A stretch of 52,087 bases of DNA, taken from the NCBI GenBank assembly GCA_013314855.1, contig JABUEW010000001.1, positions 88,377 through 140,463 of the forward strand. Direction: 5' to 3'. The notes beneath the pieces were generated by a model. The model searched no databases. It saw only the letters and a list, made by a program, of their open reading frames with translations, and had not been told where the DNA came from. A program made the position numbers and the translations under genes. Source of the stretch: Bacillota bacterium (lineage in GTDB: Bacteria > Bacillota > Clostridia > Acetivibrionales > DUMC01). Positions 16,238 through 24,908 of the stretch are shown here, piece after piece (position 1 is the first letter of the stretch; the number at the start of each line of letters is the position of its first letter).

Positions 16238-17119
16238 ATGAGAGAAAATAAAATGCAGGCCATTTATTCTCCGAATATTTTCGGCAACAGTTTTTATGTA
16301 GAACATGTAAAGTCACTTTCAAAAACCAGTATGAAAATTGACCACTACCATGACTTCTATGAACTATATTTTTATCTCGGTGATGGAATGCGCTATTTTA
16401 TTGGAAACAAAACATATTATGTAAAAAAATATGACCTGGTTTTAATAGACAAGTTTACTTACCACAGGACATCATACAAAGACAAAGGTACTAGAGAAAG
16501 AATGTTGGTCTACGTTACTGAGGATGTGCTTAATATTATTGATGATGAGAACATAAAACAAAAAGTGATAGATTTATTTAAGAGGAAAAAAATATCTTTT
16601 TATGATAGTTTTAAAAAGCATATTTTAAATACATTTATGAATAGAATATTACCTGAGTACCATAATAACTTGAACTCTTCCATAGGTAATCTCCAGTCTA
16701 AGCTATTGCTGGTTGACCTGTTATTGGAAATTGTTGAGCTGTCAGAAAACGGCGAGGTTTTTGAAGATAATAATATTGCAAGTCCTCACGAAAAAAGAAT
16801 ATCAGACATAGTGGATTACATTAACTCAAATTATAGTAATCACATTTCTTTGGATGAACTGTGTAATTTATTTTACATAAACAAGTATTACCTATGCCAT
16901 ATTTTTAAAGATATTACAGGAATGAGCATTATAGAGTTTATAAACAGGAAAAGATTGGCTGAAGCAAAAAAGTTGCTCAAGTATACCGACTACAGCATAA
17001 CAGATATTTCCGATATGGTGGGTTTTAACAGCGTTAGTCGTTTTATAAGTCTATTCAAAAAAAAGTATGATTTAACCCCTAAAGCTTTCAGGAATAGTGG
17101 TGAATATCGTGCCAAGTAG
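16238..17119 (+). CDS. AraC-family transcriptional regulator (first of a tandem pair)
   Basis: A 293-residue regulator. The N-terminal cupin shows IDHYHDFYELYFYLGDGMRYFI (core DHYHDFYELYF), and the C-terminal ~100 residues hold two HTH units ending in SDMVGFNSVSRFISLFKKKY and LTPKAFR. GGGGAGGGGGGAG precedes the ATG. It is followed immediately by a paralogue whose frame overlaps its last 23 bases. Divergent transcription from the Gfo/Idh gene suggests control of that gene in response to a sugar. The two paralogues may form a heterodimer or respond to different ligands; that is inference. Confidence 0.92.
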   Translation: MRENKMQAIYSPNIFGNSFYVEHVKSLSKTSMKIDHYHDFYELYFYLGDGMRYFIGNKTYYVKKYDLVLIDKFTYHRTSYKDKGTRERMLVYVTEDVLNIIDDENIKQKVIDLFKRKKISFYDSFKKHILNTFMNRILPEYHNNLNSSIGNLQSKLLLVDLLLEIVELSENGEVFEDNNIASPHEKRISDIVDYINSNYSNHISLDELCNLFYINKYYLCHIFKDITGMSIIEFINRKRLAEAKKLLKYTDYSITDISDMVGFNSVSRFISLFKKKYDLTPKAFRNSGEYRAK

Positions 17120-17981
17120 AAACGAGAATAAGTATTTAGATATTACAAAAATTAATGATTTTACTATTAGTTACCATGATAGTAAAGTTACAAGTCCGTT
17201 ATCACTAGAACATTATCATGATGGCTATGAAATTGATTTTTTTGTAAAAGCAAATATTCAAATATTTGTGAAAAATATAAAATATGAAATAAATGACGGC
17301 GATGCATTATTTATAAGTGAATATGATGTCCACCGGGTTGTATACAATCTTGGTTCCCACTATGCAAGGTATGTAATTAATTTTCAAAAGCAATTTATTC
17401 TAAATCTTTTGAAGGTTTTAAATATGGAAGAGCTGTTGAGTGAAATTGAAAAAAAACAATATAAAAAACCTGTTATGACCTTAAATCAGAAAAATGAATT
17501 GGAAGAACTGTTTAAAACATTGAACCGTCTTAATAGTAGACCAAATTCTTCACAAATGCAAGATGCAAACAACAGAGCTCTAATTAAATCATACCTGGCT
17601 ATTTTACTTATCCGTTTCAATGAAATATTGAAAAGCAATAAATGGATACCGGGGCTGGAAAAGAAAGATTCCCAGGTAAGGGAAATTATTCATTTTATCG
17701 ACTCAAATTTTATAGAGCAAATTACCCTGGAATTATTAGAAAAAAAGTTTTATCTAAGCAGGTATTATATAAGTCATATATTTAAAGAAATTACCGGATT
17801 TTCAGTTGTGGAGTATATTCAGTACAGGAGAATAATTGAAGCACAAAAAATGCTGAAATTCACTGACATGGAAATAATCGATATAGCCCATGATTGTGGT
17901 TTTAATAATATTCAGCATTTTTATCGTGTTTTTAAAAAGATTGCAAAAGTTACTCCCCATCTCTACAGGAAATACCGTTAA
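17097..17981 (+). CDS. AraC-family transcriptional regulator (second of a tandem pair)
   Basis: A 294-residue paralogue of the preceding regulator, with cupin core LEHYHDGYEIDFFV and a C-terminal double HTH ending AHDCGFNNIQHFYRVFKKIAK and VTPHLYRKYR. No ATG begins the frame. GTG at 17097, 17100 or 17109 are candidates, and AGGAA before 17100-17109 is the only ribosome-like site, so translation is probably coupled to the upstream gene. Overlap with the upstream gene is up to 23 bases. Short repeats (GTTAAGAATATT) follow the stop codon. Confidence 0.9.
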   Translation: MVNIVPSRNENKYLDITKINDFTISYHDSKVTSPLSLEHYHDGYEIDFFVKANIQIFVKNIKYEINDGDALFISEYDVHRVVYNLGSHYARYVINFQKQFILNLLKVLNMEELLSEIEKKQYKKPVMTLNQKNELEELFKTLNRLNSRPNSSQMQDANNRALIKSYLAILLIRFNEILKSNKWIPGLEKKDSQVREIIHFIDSNFIEQITLELLEKKFYLSRYYISHIFKEITGFSVVEYIQYRRIIEAQKMLKFTDMEIIDIAHDCGFNNIQHFYRVFKKIAKVTPHLYRKYR

Positions 17982-18165
17982 AAATAACGTTAAGAATATT
18001 GTTAAGAATATTGTTAAAAAAGCAAACTCGCTTCGGTTAAGGATAAGAGATTTAAGTGGGGGGGGGGGTTAAAATCCCCCACAGAAGCGGAAGTCTTCTT
18101 GATGCTTAGGTTATTGATGTTTAGGTTAACTTCTTGATGCTTAGGTTAAAGTTTTAATCTTCAGG
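17982..18165. repeat. Short tandem repeats and an 11-G homopolymer
   Basis: After the second AraC gene come three GTTAAGAATATT-type units. A GTGGGGG/CCCCCAC hairpin follows, whose first arm is an 11-base run of G (about 18058-18068). Then come imperfect repeats of TTGATGCTTAGGTTAA, with CTTCTTGATGCTTAGGTTA occurring twice. The hairpin may end transcription of the regulator pair, but it lacks a T-run. Confidence 0.6.
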
Positions 18166-19416
18166 TTAAAATTTTCGCTCAAGGAACCTCCGGAAATTGC
18201 CTCCAAACAGGTTCTCCACATCCCTTGTTATTTCCTTTTCTTCAATAACCCATCCCGTTGCAAGGATGTCACTGTATTTATCAAATAACACATCTGCTAT
18301 TATTTTCCTTGAATGTGCCCACTTATATATTAACTGGTCCAATACTCTTGCATCGGAATGCTGGGGTATAGTTCCCGTACCAAGAAGTTCAAAACGCATT
18401 CTGGTAATCTCTTCAATAAGGCTTGGGTTGTTTAAGAACCACCAGCATCCAAATATTAGCAGATTTCTGAATTTTCTCGCAGCAACACATAATTCATGCT
18501 GATTTTCCCGGGCAAGCATGGTAACCATAAACTTGTTATGAGGGTACTTAGAGCAGAGATACTCTATTGTAGATATATCACTCTTTCCAACACTGTCCCC
18601 TCCTTCACGCAAACCAGGGTTAACAAGCTTTTTAACCCCTATCATCATAGCAAAAGGTACATTCTTCTCACGGGAAACAGGTATTATGCATTCTTCAACT
18701 ATTTTTGCCCTTGGCGAATCCTCCGGCACTTTAAATTCAGGAGGTAGAGAAGCCGCCATATACACAGCACCCATTTTGTCTATCCACTCTTCAAGGAAAC
18801 GCCTTATTTCTTTTAAAGTAACTTCATCTAGCTCTTGGGAAACATTATAACCCCATTCTCTCATTCTGGTACAACTATATTCCCATTTATTCAATAGGGG
18901 GTCTATCCTCAAAGCTGCCTTAAATCTTGTGTCACCTTTATAACTCTTAAGCCACACTTCCCTTTCTTTATCAACAAACGGGTCATTTGTCATAATAACT
19001 TCATTTACACCGGATATTTCGAAAACCTTACCAATATAGTCCTCAAGCCGCATATCTCTAAAATACTCCCTATAGCTTTGAAGGTCACGGCCAGCTACAT
19101 CAAGCCCAAGCTTGTCCAATACAGTCAGGACACCTCTGCAGGCTTCACTATATGGCGAGTTTTTAATAAAAAGCGTATCCCATATTAAATCAGCCTGTTG
19201 GGTTTTTGACATTCTCCAGAATTCGTCGTATGAAATGTCAACCAGGCGCATTGTCTCTGCTATTAGGTAATGGTAATTAATTAGTTCATCTACACCCCAA
19301 AGAAGCAAATCCCCAAAGTCCTGTGAAAACAAATGGGTATGTACGTCAGTTACTTTGACATTGTCAACTGCTCTGTCAATAGTTTTTCTTAAGTCATATG
19401 TATTTTTTATTTTCAT
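18166..19416 (-). CDS. uxaC: Uronate isomerase (UxaC/glucuronate isomerase family)
   Basis: A 416-residue amidohydrolase-fold isomerase, likely converting D-glucuronate or D-galacturonate to the ketouronate (fructuronate or tagaturonate). The N-terminal metal motif reads VTDVHTHLFS, and the C-terminal part carries GTGTIPQHSDARVLDQLIYKW, with the family's SDAR-type metal Asp. It is ~50 residues shorter than E. coli UxaC, so it belongs to a divergent branch. The ATG at 19416 follows GGGAGG at 11 bases; an earlier TTG at 19443 precedes the ribosome site. UxaE, the next pathway enzyme, lies 2.6 kb away, which supports the assignment. Confidence 0.8.
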   Translation of the reverse strand: MKIKNTYDLRKTIDRAVDNVKVTDVHTHLFSQDFGDLLLWGVDELINYHYLIAETMRLVDISYDEFWRMSKTQQADLIWDTLFIKNSPYSEACRGVLTVLDKLGLDVAGRDLQSYREYFRDMRLEDYIGKVFEISGVNEVIMTNDPFVDKEREVWLKSYKGDTRFKAALRIDPLLNKWEYSCTRMREWGYNVSQELDEVTLKEIRRFLEEWIDKMGAVYMAASLPPEFKVPEDSPRAKIVEECIIPVSREKNVPFAMMIGVKKLVNPGLREGGDSVGKSDISTIEYLCSKYPHNKFMVTMLARENQHELCVAARKFRNLLIFGCWWFLNNPSLIEEITRMRFELLGTGTIPQHSDARVLDQLIYKWAHSRKIIADVLFDKYSDILATGWVIEEKEITRDVENLFGGNFRRFLERKF

Positions 19417-19494
19417 AGTTTTCAAACCTCCCTGTCTTTGCATTTTTTATTTTTTATTTTTTACTTTTTAACTCTTTAACTAAATAGTTGTAAT

Positions 19495-20394
19495 TTACAG
19501 GCCAATTGGAATGATCTGACTCCAAGCCCTCCTTTCCTGAGCATCCTTGCATTCAACCCGCACAATTCGATCGGTGTCTTTTATAATATAGGTTCCCTCC
19601 GTAATTAATCCATTTTCTTGGCGGTATATCCTATCCCTGCAGTAAAAAGTATCTGTCATAAAAGCAATAAACTCGACCGGAGAAGTTTCAACGTGTATTC
19701 TATCTTTAGATACGTAAATTTGCTTTATTTCAGGCCCCTGGGAACTGTAAAAATTTCCTCTTTTTATGTTTTTAATTATGTAATTCTTTTCCAGGCTTTC
19801 ACTATTCACCATTATGTAGCCACCGAATAAATCCCTGCTGTAAAAATGAGTATCATCTGCTGCAAATATGTGGGGATATATTCCCTTTGATGCACATACA
19901 TCTATATAGCATGTTGAATCCCCCCTATTTGACATAAAATCGGATACTGTGTTCCATATTTCAATACCTAAACATCCGTCCAATTCCATTATGTCTTTGT
20001 ACGTAAGAAGAGACCAAAAAGGATGGGCAAGAATTGCCAGGCCATTATTCCGGATAATACTATCTACAATATATTGGGGAGTTAATTCCGTACCGCCTGG
20101 TTCCAATATGCTTTCTATTGAAGTTTTATCATCTAAATCAATCCCAACAATATGCCAGGCCCTTCTTGAATCATAATCGTTTATATCAAACTCTACTCCG
20201 CTTATTAATAAAAAATCTTTTTCAGTTTTTCCTTTATACAATTTCCTATGATCGGTTATGGCCAAAAAACTGTATCCGGCATTTTTATACATTTCTATGC
20301 ATTCATCGGGATCAGCCAGGCCATCTGATAACTTTGTATGTGTATGAAGGTTCCCTTTATACCATTTATTATGCGTATTGAATATTTCCACCAA
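19495..20394 (-). CDS. PHP-domain phosphoesterase
   Basis: A ~299-residue protein with the PHP metal motifs in order: NLHTHTKLSDG, AITDHR, ISGVEFD, LAHPFW and FAADDTHFY. The C-terminal ~100 residues form a beta-rich appended domain. PHP proteins hydrolyse phosphate esters such as histidinol phosphate or nucleotides; no substrate is evident here. The frame is open back to an ATG at 20415, but AAGGAGAGG lies inside it. TTG at 20394 (or GTG at 20391), 9-12 bases after GGAG, is therefore the likely start. Its upstream region holds the 132-bp structured element. Confidence 0.82.
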   Translation of the reverse strand: MVEIFNTHNKWYKGNLHTHTKLSDGLADPDECIEMYKNAGYSFLAITDHRKLYKGKTEKDFLLISGVEFDINDYDSRRAWHIVGIDLDDKTSIESILEPGGTELTPQYIVDSIIRNNGLAILAHPFWSLLTYKDIMELDGCLGIEIWNTVSDFMSNRGDSTCYIDVCASKGIYPHIFAADDTHFYSRDLFGGYIMVNSESLEKNYIIKNIKRGNFYSSQGPEIKQIYVSKDRIHVETSPVEFIAFMTDTFYCRDRIYRQENGLITEGTYIIKDTDRIVRVECKDAQERRAWSQIIPIGL

Positions 20395-20533
20395 GCATTT
20401 CCTCTCCTTTATCATTATTCGCTTTATTATTGATTCTTTTTATTTTTCTACAATTCATTTTTTCTACAATTTATAAACTATAATACCATATAATTATTGT
20501 TATTACAATTTATTAAATAAATCAATAAATCAA
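20395..20533. other. AT-rich intergenic leader
   Basis: This is the leader and promoter area of the PHP gene on the minus strand. It contains several TATAAT-like words but no convincing -35/-10 pair, and no frame of note. Confidence 0.4.
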
Positions 20534-20665
20534 CTTCAATTTGCAATATGAGAGTGCAGCAGCATGTACAAATTGAAATAAGCATAAAGAATCGAGACGT
20601 TGCTGCCGTTAAGCGAACGGTCTGCTTATGAAATTGCACATGTTGCTGCACATTACAAATCGAAG
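20534..20665. repeat. 132-bp imperfect palindrome with nested hairpins (MITE or structured RNA)
   Basis: Outer arms CTTCAATTTGCAAT and ATTACAAATCGAAG (20534-20547, 20652-20665) are followed inward by GTGCAGCAGCATGT and ACATGTTGCTGCAC (20554-20567, 20638-20651). Further in are ATAAGCA and TGCTTAT, and a terminal CCGTT-AAGCG-AACGG hairpin. GTTGCTGC also occurs once inside (near 20600), so the GCAGCAGC arm could pair with two places. No open frame is present. Confidence 0.6.
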
Positions 20666-20671
20666 CTAAAT

Positions 20672-20713
20672 AAAAAGAGACTACCTTTTATTTTATCCAG
20701 GATAGTCTCTTTT
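20672..20713. terminator. Bidirectional terminator
   Basis: AAAAGAGACTACCT pairs with AGGATAGTCTCTTTT, giving A/T runs on both sides. It serves the Gfo/Idh gene on the minus strand and would end any plus-strand transcript through the structured element. Confidence 0.85.
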
Positions 20714-20807
20714 AATTATCGCCGTTTTTATATTAACTTCATAATTGGTGTGGTATAAAATGTTATAGCAAGCAAAGCGTCACCGTCTTACATAACAGTA
20801 TTATATT

Positions 20808-21878
20808 TTAATACTCCCTTGAAAGGGGATTTTGCCTGTGGCACTCCTCTATTACTGCAATTTGTTGTCTTACCTCCTGAGGTGTTATTTCCAGAGGTGC
20901 TCCTTCAGTAAGTGTTTTATACAGCATATTATAGAAAGCTTTTGCCATCGTGTTAAAAAGGTCTTTCTCTTCTTCCGGTACATTCCAGCTTTCTTCGTAC
21001 CATTTCAGGGTTTCTCCGCAATATGCCGGCGTACCGTCGGGTTTCTCCAGGGGTTCGGTTATCAGTTGCTGTTTTGGCGCCTCTTCCTCTTTAAAGTATT
21101 TCCAATCAATATGGGTCATGGTTCCCTTCAGTCCTCCCCGTGTACCCTGTACATTATAAGTAAAACAAGGGTACGCACAACAAGAAGATATCTCCAAATC
21201 AATTACTGGACGACCTTTACCCTTTAAAATTAGTTTTACGTAATCTTCCGCATCACCGAATGTATTACATCTGTCCATTATACAATAGACTTCAGGCATT
21301 ATATCCGTACCAAACAACTGAAGTGCTTGGTCAAGGGGGTGGGGGCCGGTATTTAAAAGGTTCCCTCCATAATTTTTCTGCATGCATTGCCAGTCCCATC
21401 TCCGCGCAAAACCGTTAAATGCAATGCTTATTTGAACAATTCGTCCAAGTACCCCTGAATCTATAACTTTCCTTACCTGTCTGAAGTATGGCGCAAAGCG
21501 GGATTGCTGGTAGATGGCAAACACTTTCCCGGATTTTTCTGCCGCATCTATCAACATATCTACTTCTTCAACTTTCCTGGCAAGGGGTTTTTCACATAGT
21601 ACATTAAAACCTGCATTTAATATGTCAAGAGTAATGGGAACATGAAGGTGGCTTGGTGTAGCATTAACAATCAAGTCAATGTCATCACGCTTTAATATTT
21701 CTTTATAGTCTACGTACGACTCACAGCCATATTCTTCTTCTGCCCGTTTTCTTCTCTGTTCAATAGGATCGGTAACCGCAACAATCTTATACTGTTCAGG
21801 AACCTGTTTTAAGTATGCGCCATGGATATCTCGACCGCTTCTTCCCTGCCCTAATATTGCTACTCTTATAGTTTTCAT
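20808..21878 (-). CDS. Gfo/Idh/MocA-family oxidoreductase
   Basis: A 356-residue NAD(P)-dependent oxidoreductase. Visible are the Rossmann start IRVAILGQGRSGRDIHGAYL (core GQGRSGRDIH), NATPSHLHVPI, the catalytic VLCEKPLAR (~93-101) and NYGGNLLNTGPHPLDQALQLFG with the substrate-domain His. It lacks the Cys cluster of the paralogue at 14817. GGCGGG precedes the ATG. It lies between the UxaC-type and UxaE genes, so oxidation or reduction of a uronate or related sugar is plausible. The gene ends at a strong bidirectional terminator. Confidence 0.9.
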   Translation of the reverse strand: MKTIRVAILGQGRSGRDIHGAYLKQVPEQYKIVAVTDPIEQRRKRAEEEYGCESYVDYKEILKRDDIDLIVNATPSHLHVPITLDILNAGFNVLCEKPLARKVEEVDMLIDAAEKSGKVFAIYQQSRFAPYFRQVRKVIDSGVLGRIVQISIAFNGFARRWDWQCMQKNYGGNLLNTGPHPLDQALQLFGTDIMPEVYCIMDRCNTFGDAEDYVKLILKGKGRPVIDLEISSCCAYPCFTYNVQGTRGGLKGTMTHIDWKYFKEEEAPKQQLITEPLEKPDGTPAYCGETLKWYEESWNVPEEEKDLFNTMAKAFYNMLYKTLTEGAPLEITPQEVRQQIAVIEECHRQNPLSREY

Positions 21879-22054
21879 AGATACCCGCCTTTCTAATTCT
21901 AATTACAATTGTTAATAATTATAATTATTTTAGGAATAGTTTTAAGCTCTATCTTGCAACCCTTTCTTTTTATTATTGTAGTAAATGACACTAATAAATT
22001 CATTGACAAATTAATAAAATACTTGGACTTTCTTATAATCCGGATTTGGTTTCC

Positions 22055-23623
22055 TTATAATCCAAGTCTATCCAAATGCTTTCCAATATGTCTCTTAAGG
22101 CTGGAATAATAGTCTTCTTCATATTCATGCAGTGTGCTGTATATATCATCCTTAAAAGCAAATTTCCCGTTAGGTTTTTTTGCCTTTAGTATCAGCCCGT
22201 AAGTAATATGCATAACCTGCCTTGAATCATCCTTGTCCATGAGGTCCGGAAGCTCTTCATCTTTAAGTGTGTCAATATCAGGTATTTTTGACGGGTCACC
22301 GCTTATATGATAATATTTTTTAGCCTCACAAAGATTTTCCAGAGCAAACTTGTGCATTCTCCTGTACAGGGAGGGATTTTTTGCTGCAATCACCCTTACA
22401 GCTTCAAGCCAGTTTGTACCTGCTGTCTTCAAGTGATATTCAGCCCCGGTAGTTTTGCCGATGATTGGGAATACTGCAAATTTATCACTTCCTGAATGGA
22501 CGCTTATTTTATATCCAAAAGTCTGCGCTATTTTTACATGCATAGTAAACTCTTTTTTAAATTGCTCAATGTCTCCTATGTAATCAATCCCTTTTTGAAA
22601 CTCTCCGCAAAACCTTGGGGCAAGGCTTGTTATTTCCACGCCTCCGGCAATTAATTCGGAAGCGACAAAATAATGGGATTCCGGTGTAGTAGAAGTCAGG
22701 GTTTCGTCAACAGACATTTCAAAATCAATATTTCTACCGCAATTTTTTATAATCCGGTTATATATATCTATTGTATATTTTACTGCCTTTAAATATACCA
22801 ATACAATTTTCTTGAAATCCTCCCGGTTAAAAGTCACTGTAGTGCCGTCCTTTAGTCTGAAAGACTTTCCCGTGTATTTTGATTCAAGCCGTTGCCTTTC
22901 CCTTTCTTCAATTTCCATATATTTATTATCAACTTCAATCGGCGAATAAGCAGCAGCTTTATTATCTATATGCTCAGAACAGTCCAGGGTTATCATTGTG
23001 AACCCGTTATCAAGGGCCATTTCAACTTCTTCAGGAGTTTTCAGGTGGTCTCCGTCTGCCCCGAAACCTGACGTATATCCCTCCTGGAAAACAGCCCAGG
23101 ATGCTGCACATAACACATCCTTATATGTCCGCCCTGTTAGGTTAAGTTCACGGATGGACTGCTGGGCCAGTACAGGAAACACGGGCATATTTTTTATAAG
23201 GCGTATGTGTCCTGGGGATGCAAGGCCTAGTCTATCTCCAAGACCAATAGTAGTTTTTTTGCCTTTATGATTTGTGGGCCTGGTATATGGGAACATCCTC
23301 ATAATAACATCGCAGTTCTTATTATTCATGTCACATATTTTAATAGGTTTACCATTAACTGCTGTTTCAATCCCTTCAAAGTCATCATAGAAACTGTTTT
23401 TACCATATAATATTAGTGATTTCTTAATATTGTCCCGTGCTATAAACAGCCACCCGCCGGCATAAGTATTTATTGATTCCGGGTATACTCCATACTCCTG
23501 GAATTTTTCCTCTGCTTCTTTTTTTAGTTTAGTTATTATTTCTTTATGCTTTTCTTCCGAACCTGGTTTTTCTAAATCTAAAACCTCACCATCCAAAAAA
23601 TTACAAAATTTTTCCCAATTCAT
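22055..23623 (-). CDS. uxaE: Tagaturonate epimerase UxaE
   Basis: A 522-residue protein matching the UxaE family, which epimerises D-tagaturonate to D-fructuronate in bacteria that use a galacturonate route without UxaB/UxaA. Distinctive segments are TSGFGADGDHLKTPEEVE, MITLDCSEHID, DFEMSVDETLTSTTPESHYF and KISVHSGSDKFAVFPI, rich in His and Asp as expected for a metal enzyme. GGAGG precedes the ATG. It begins 16 bases after the malic enzyme gene and is probably co-transcribed with it. With the UxaC-type isomerase it gives two consecutive steps of galacturonate (pectin sugar) catabolism. Confidence 0.85.
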   Translation of the reverse strand: MNWEKFCNFLDGEVLDLEKPGSEEKHKEIITKLKKEAEEKFQEYGVYPESINTYAGGWLFIARDNIKKSLILYGKNSFYDDFEGIETAVNGKPIKICDMNNKNCDVIMRMFPYTRPTNHKGKKTTIGLGDRLGLASPGHIRLIKNMPVFPVLAQQSIRELNLTGRTYKDVLCAASWAVFQEGYTSGFGADGDHLKTPEEVEMALDNGFTMITLDCSEHIDNKAAAYSPIEVDNKYMEIEERERQRLESKYTGKSFRLKDGTTVTFNREDFKKIVLVYLKAVKYTIDIYNRIIKNCGRNIDFEMSVDETLTSTTPESHYFVASELIAGGVEITSLAPRFCGEFQKGIDYIGDIEQFKKEFTMHVKIAQTFGYKISVHSGSDKFAVFPIIGKTTGAEYHLKTAGTNWLEAVRVIAAKNPSLYRRMHKFALENLCEAKKYYHISGDPSKIPDIDTLKDEELPDLMDKDDSRQVMHITYGLILKAKKPNGKFAFKDDIYSTLHEYEEDYYSSLKRHIGKHLDRLGL

Positions 23624-23639
23624 TTTAAATCCTCCAATT

Positions 23640-24821
23640 CTAATCTTGTTCTAATCTTGCCACACCTGATTTTCTCGCAGTTTCTGCAACTGCAGCTGCA
23701 ACAGTTTTTCCTACCCTTGGATCAAATGGGACAGGTATAATATATTCCTCACTTAATTCTTCATCGCTTACTAGAGATGCAATAGCTTTCGCTGCGGCAA
23801 TTTTCATCTCATCATTTATGTCTCTTGCCCTGACATCCAGAGCTCCCCTGAATATTCCGGGGAATGCAAGTACATTGTTAATCTGATTGGGAAAATCCGA
23901 CCGGCCTGTCCCTATTACCCTAACTCCTGCTTCTTTCGCTTCTTCAGGCATTATTTCGGGCACCGGATTTGCCATAGCAAATATTATCGGGTCTTTTGCC
24001 ATGCTTTTCACCATGTCTCTTGTAACTACGCCCGGAGCAGATACCCCTATAAACACATCAGCGCCTTTGATTACATCCTTCAGCATTCCCTTCTTTTTAT
24101 AGGGGTTGGTTACCTTTGCCATTTCAGCCTTTTCAGAATTAAGGTTATCCCTGCCTTCATATATCGCGCCTTTTGTATCACAAAGGACAACATCCTTCAG
24201 TCCTAAGTTCATCAGAAGTTTTGTTACTGCAATACCTGCAGCACCTGAACCGTTAACAACAACAGAAATATCACTAATATCCTTGTTTACTATTTTCAGT
24301 GCATTTATCATAGCTGCAAGGGTTACTACCGCCGTACCGTGTTGGTCATCATGAAATATGGGTATATCACATTCTTTTTTAAGTTTTTTTTCAATTTCAA
24401 AGCACCTGGGAGCGGATATATCTTCCAGGTTTATTCCCCCAAAACTTCCCGATATTAATTTAACTGTATTTACAATCTCGTCTACATCCTTTGATTTTAT
24501 ACACAGTGGAAATGCATCAACGTTGGCGAAGGTCTTAAAAAGTACACATTTGCCTTCCATAACAGGCATTCCTGCTTCCGGCCCGATGTCTCCTAATCCC
24601 AGGACAGCAGTACCATCGGTAACAACTGCTACAAGGTTCCATCTTCTCGTATATTCATAGGACAGGTTGATGTCATTCTTTATTGCAAGGCACGGCTCCG
24701 CAACTCCCGGTGTATATGCCAGGGATAGGTCCTTTTTATTAGATACTTTAACAGTACTTATTACTTCAATTTTCCCTTTCCATTCTCCGTGCAGCCTCAA
24801 TGATTCCTGTTGTATTGACAT
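23640..24821 (-). CDS. Malic enzyme (malate dehydrogenase, decarboxylating)
   Basis: A 393-residue short-form malic enzyme converting malate to pyruvate and CO2 with NAD(P). Visible segments are SLAYTPGVAEPCLAI, VVTDGTAVLGLGDIGPEAG, the metal-binding PIFHDDQHGTAVV (~152-164), the Rossmann VVNGSGAAG and AMANPVPEIMPEE. Cofactor preference cannot be read reliably. GGGAGA precedes the ATG. It is followed after 16 bases by uxaE, an unexpected partner. In cellulolytic clostridia this enzyme is part of the malate shunt that makes pyruvate without pyruvate kinase; that role here is inference from the PPi-type phosphofructokinase and hydrogenase setting. Confidence 0.95.
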   Translation of the reverse strand: MSIQQESLRLHGEWKGKIEVISTVKVSNKKDLSLAYTPGVAEPCLAIKNDINLSYEYTRRWNLVAVVTDGTAVLGLGDIGPEAGMPVMEGKCVLFKTFANVDAFPLCIKSKDVDEIVNTVKLISGSFGGINLEDISAPRCFEIEKKLKKECDIPIFHDDQHGTAVVTLAAMINALKIVNKDISDISVVVNGSGAAGIAVTKLLMNLGLKDVVLCDTKGAIYEGRDNLNSEKAEMAKVTNPYKKKGMLKDVIKGADVFIGVSAPGVVTRDMVKSMAKDPIIFAMANPVPEIMPEEAKEAGVRVIGTGRSDFPNQINNVLAFPGIFRGALDVRARDINDEMKIAAAKAIASLVSDEELSEEYIIPVPFDPRVGKTVAAAVAETARKSGVARLEQD

Positions 24822-24908
24822 GTGTTATCTCCCTTTCCTTTGTTTATTCCTTAATATGGACAATTTCCTTGCTGTTTTTCCTACATTAATCTTATCATAT
24901 ATCATATT

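Noticed and set aside
17890-18072. 60-codon frame with VKNIVKNIVKK repeats
   Set aside because: It overlaps the AraC gene in another frame and is produced by short DNA repeats; no start signals.
21900-21930. TTGTTAATAATTATAA upstream of a Gfo/Idh gene as a Rex site
   Set aside because: Only the first half matches; the second half lacks TTAACAA.
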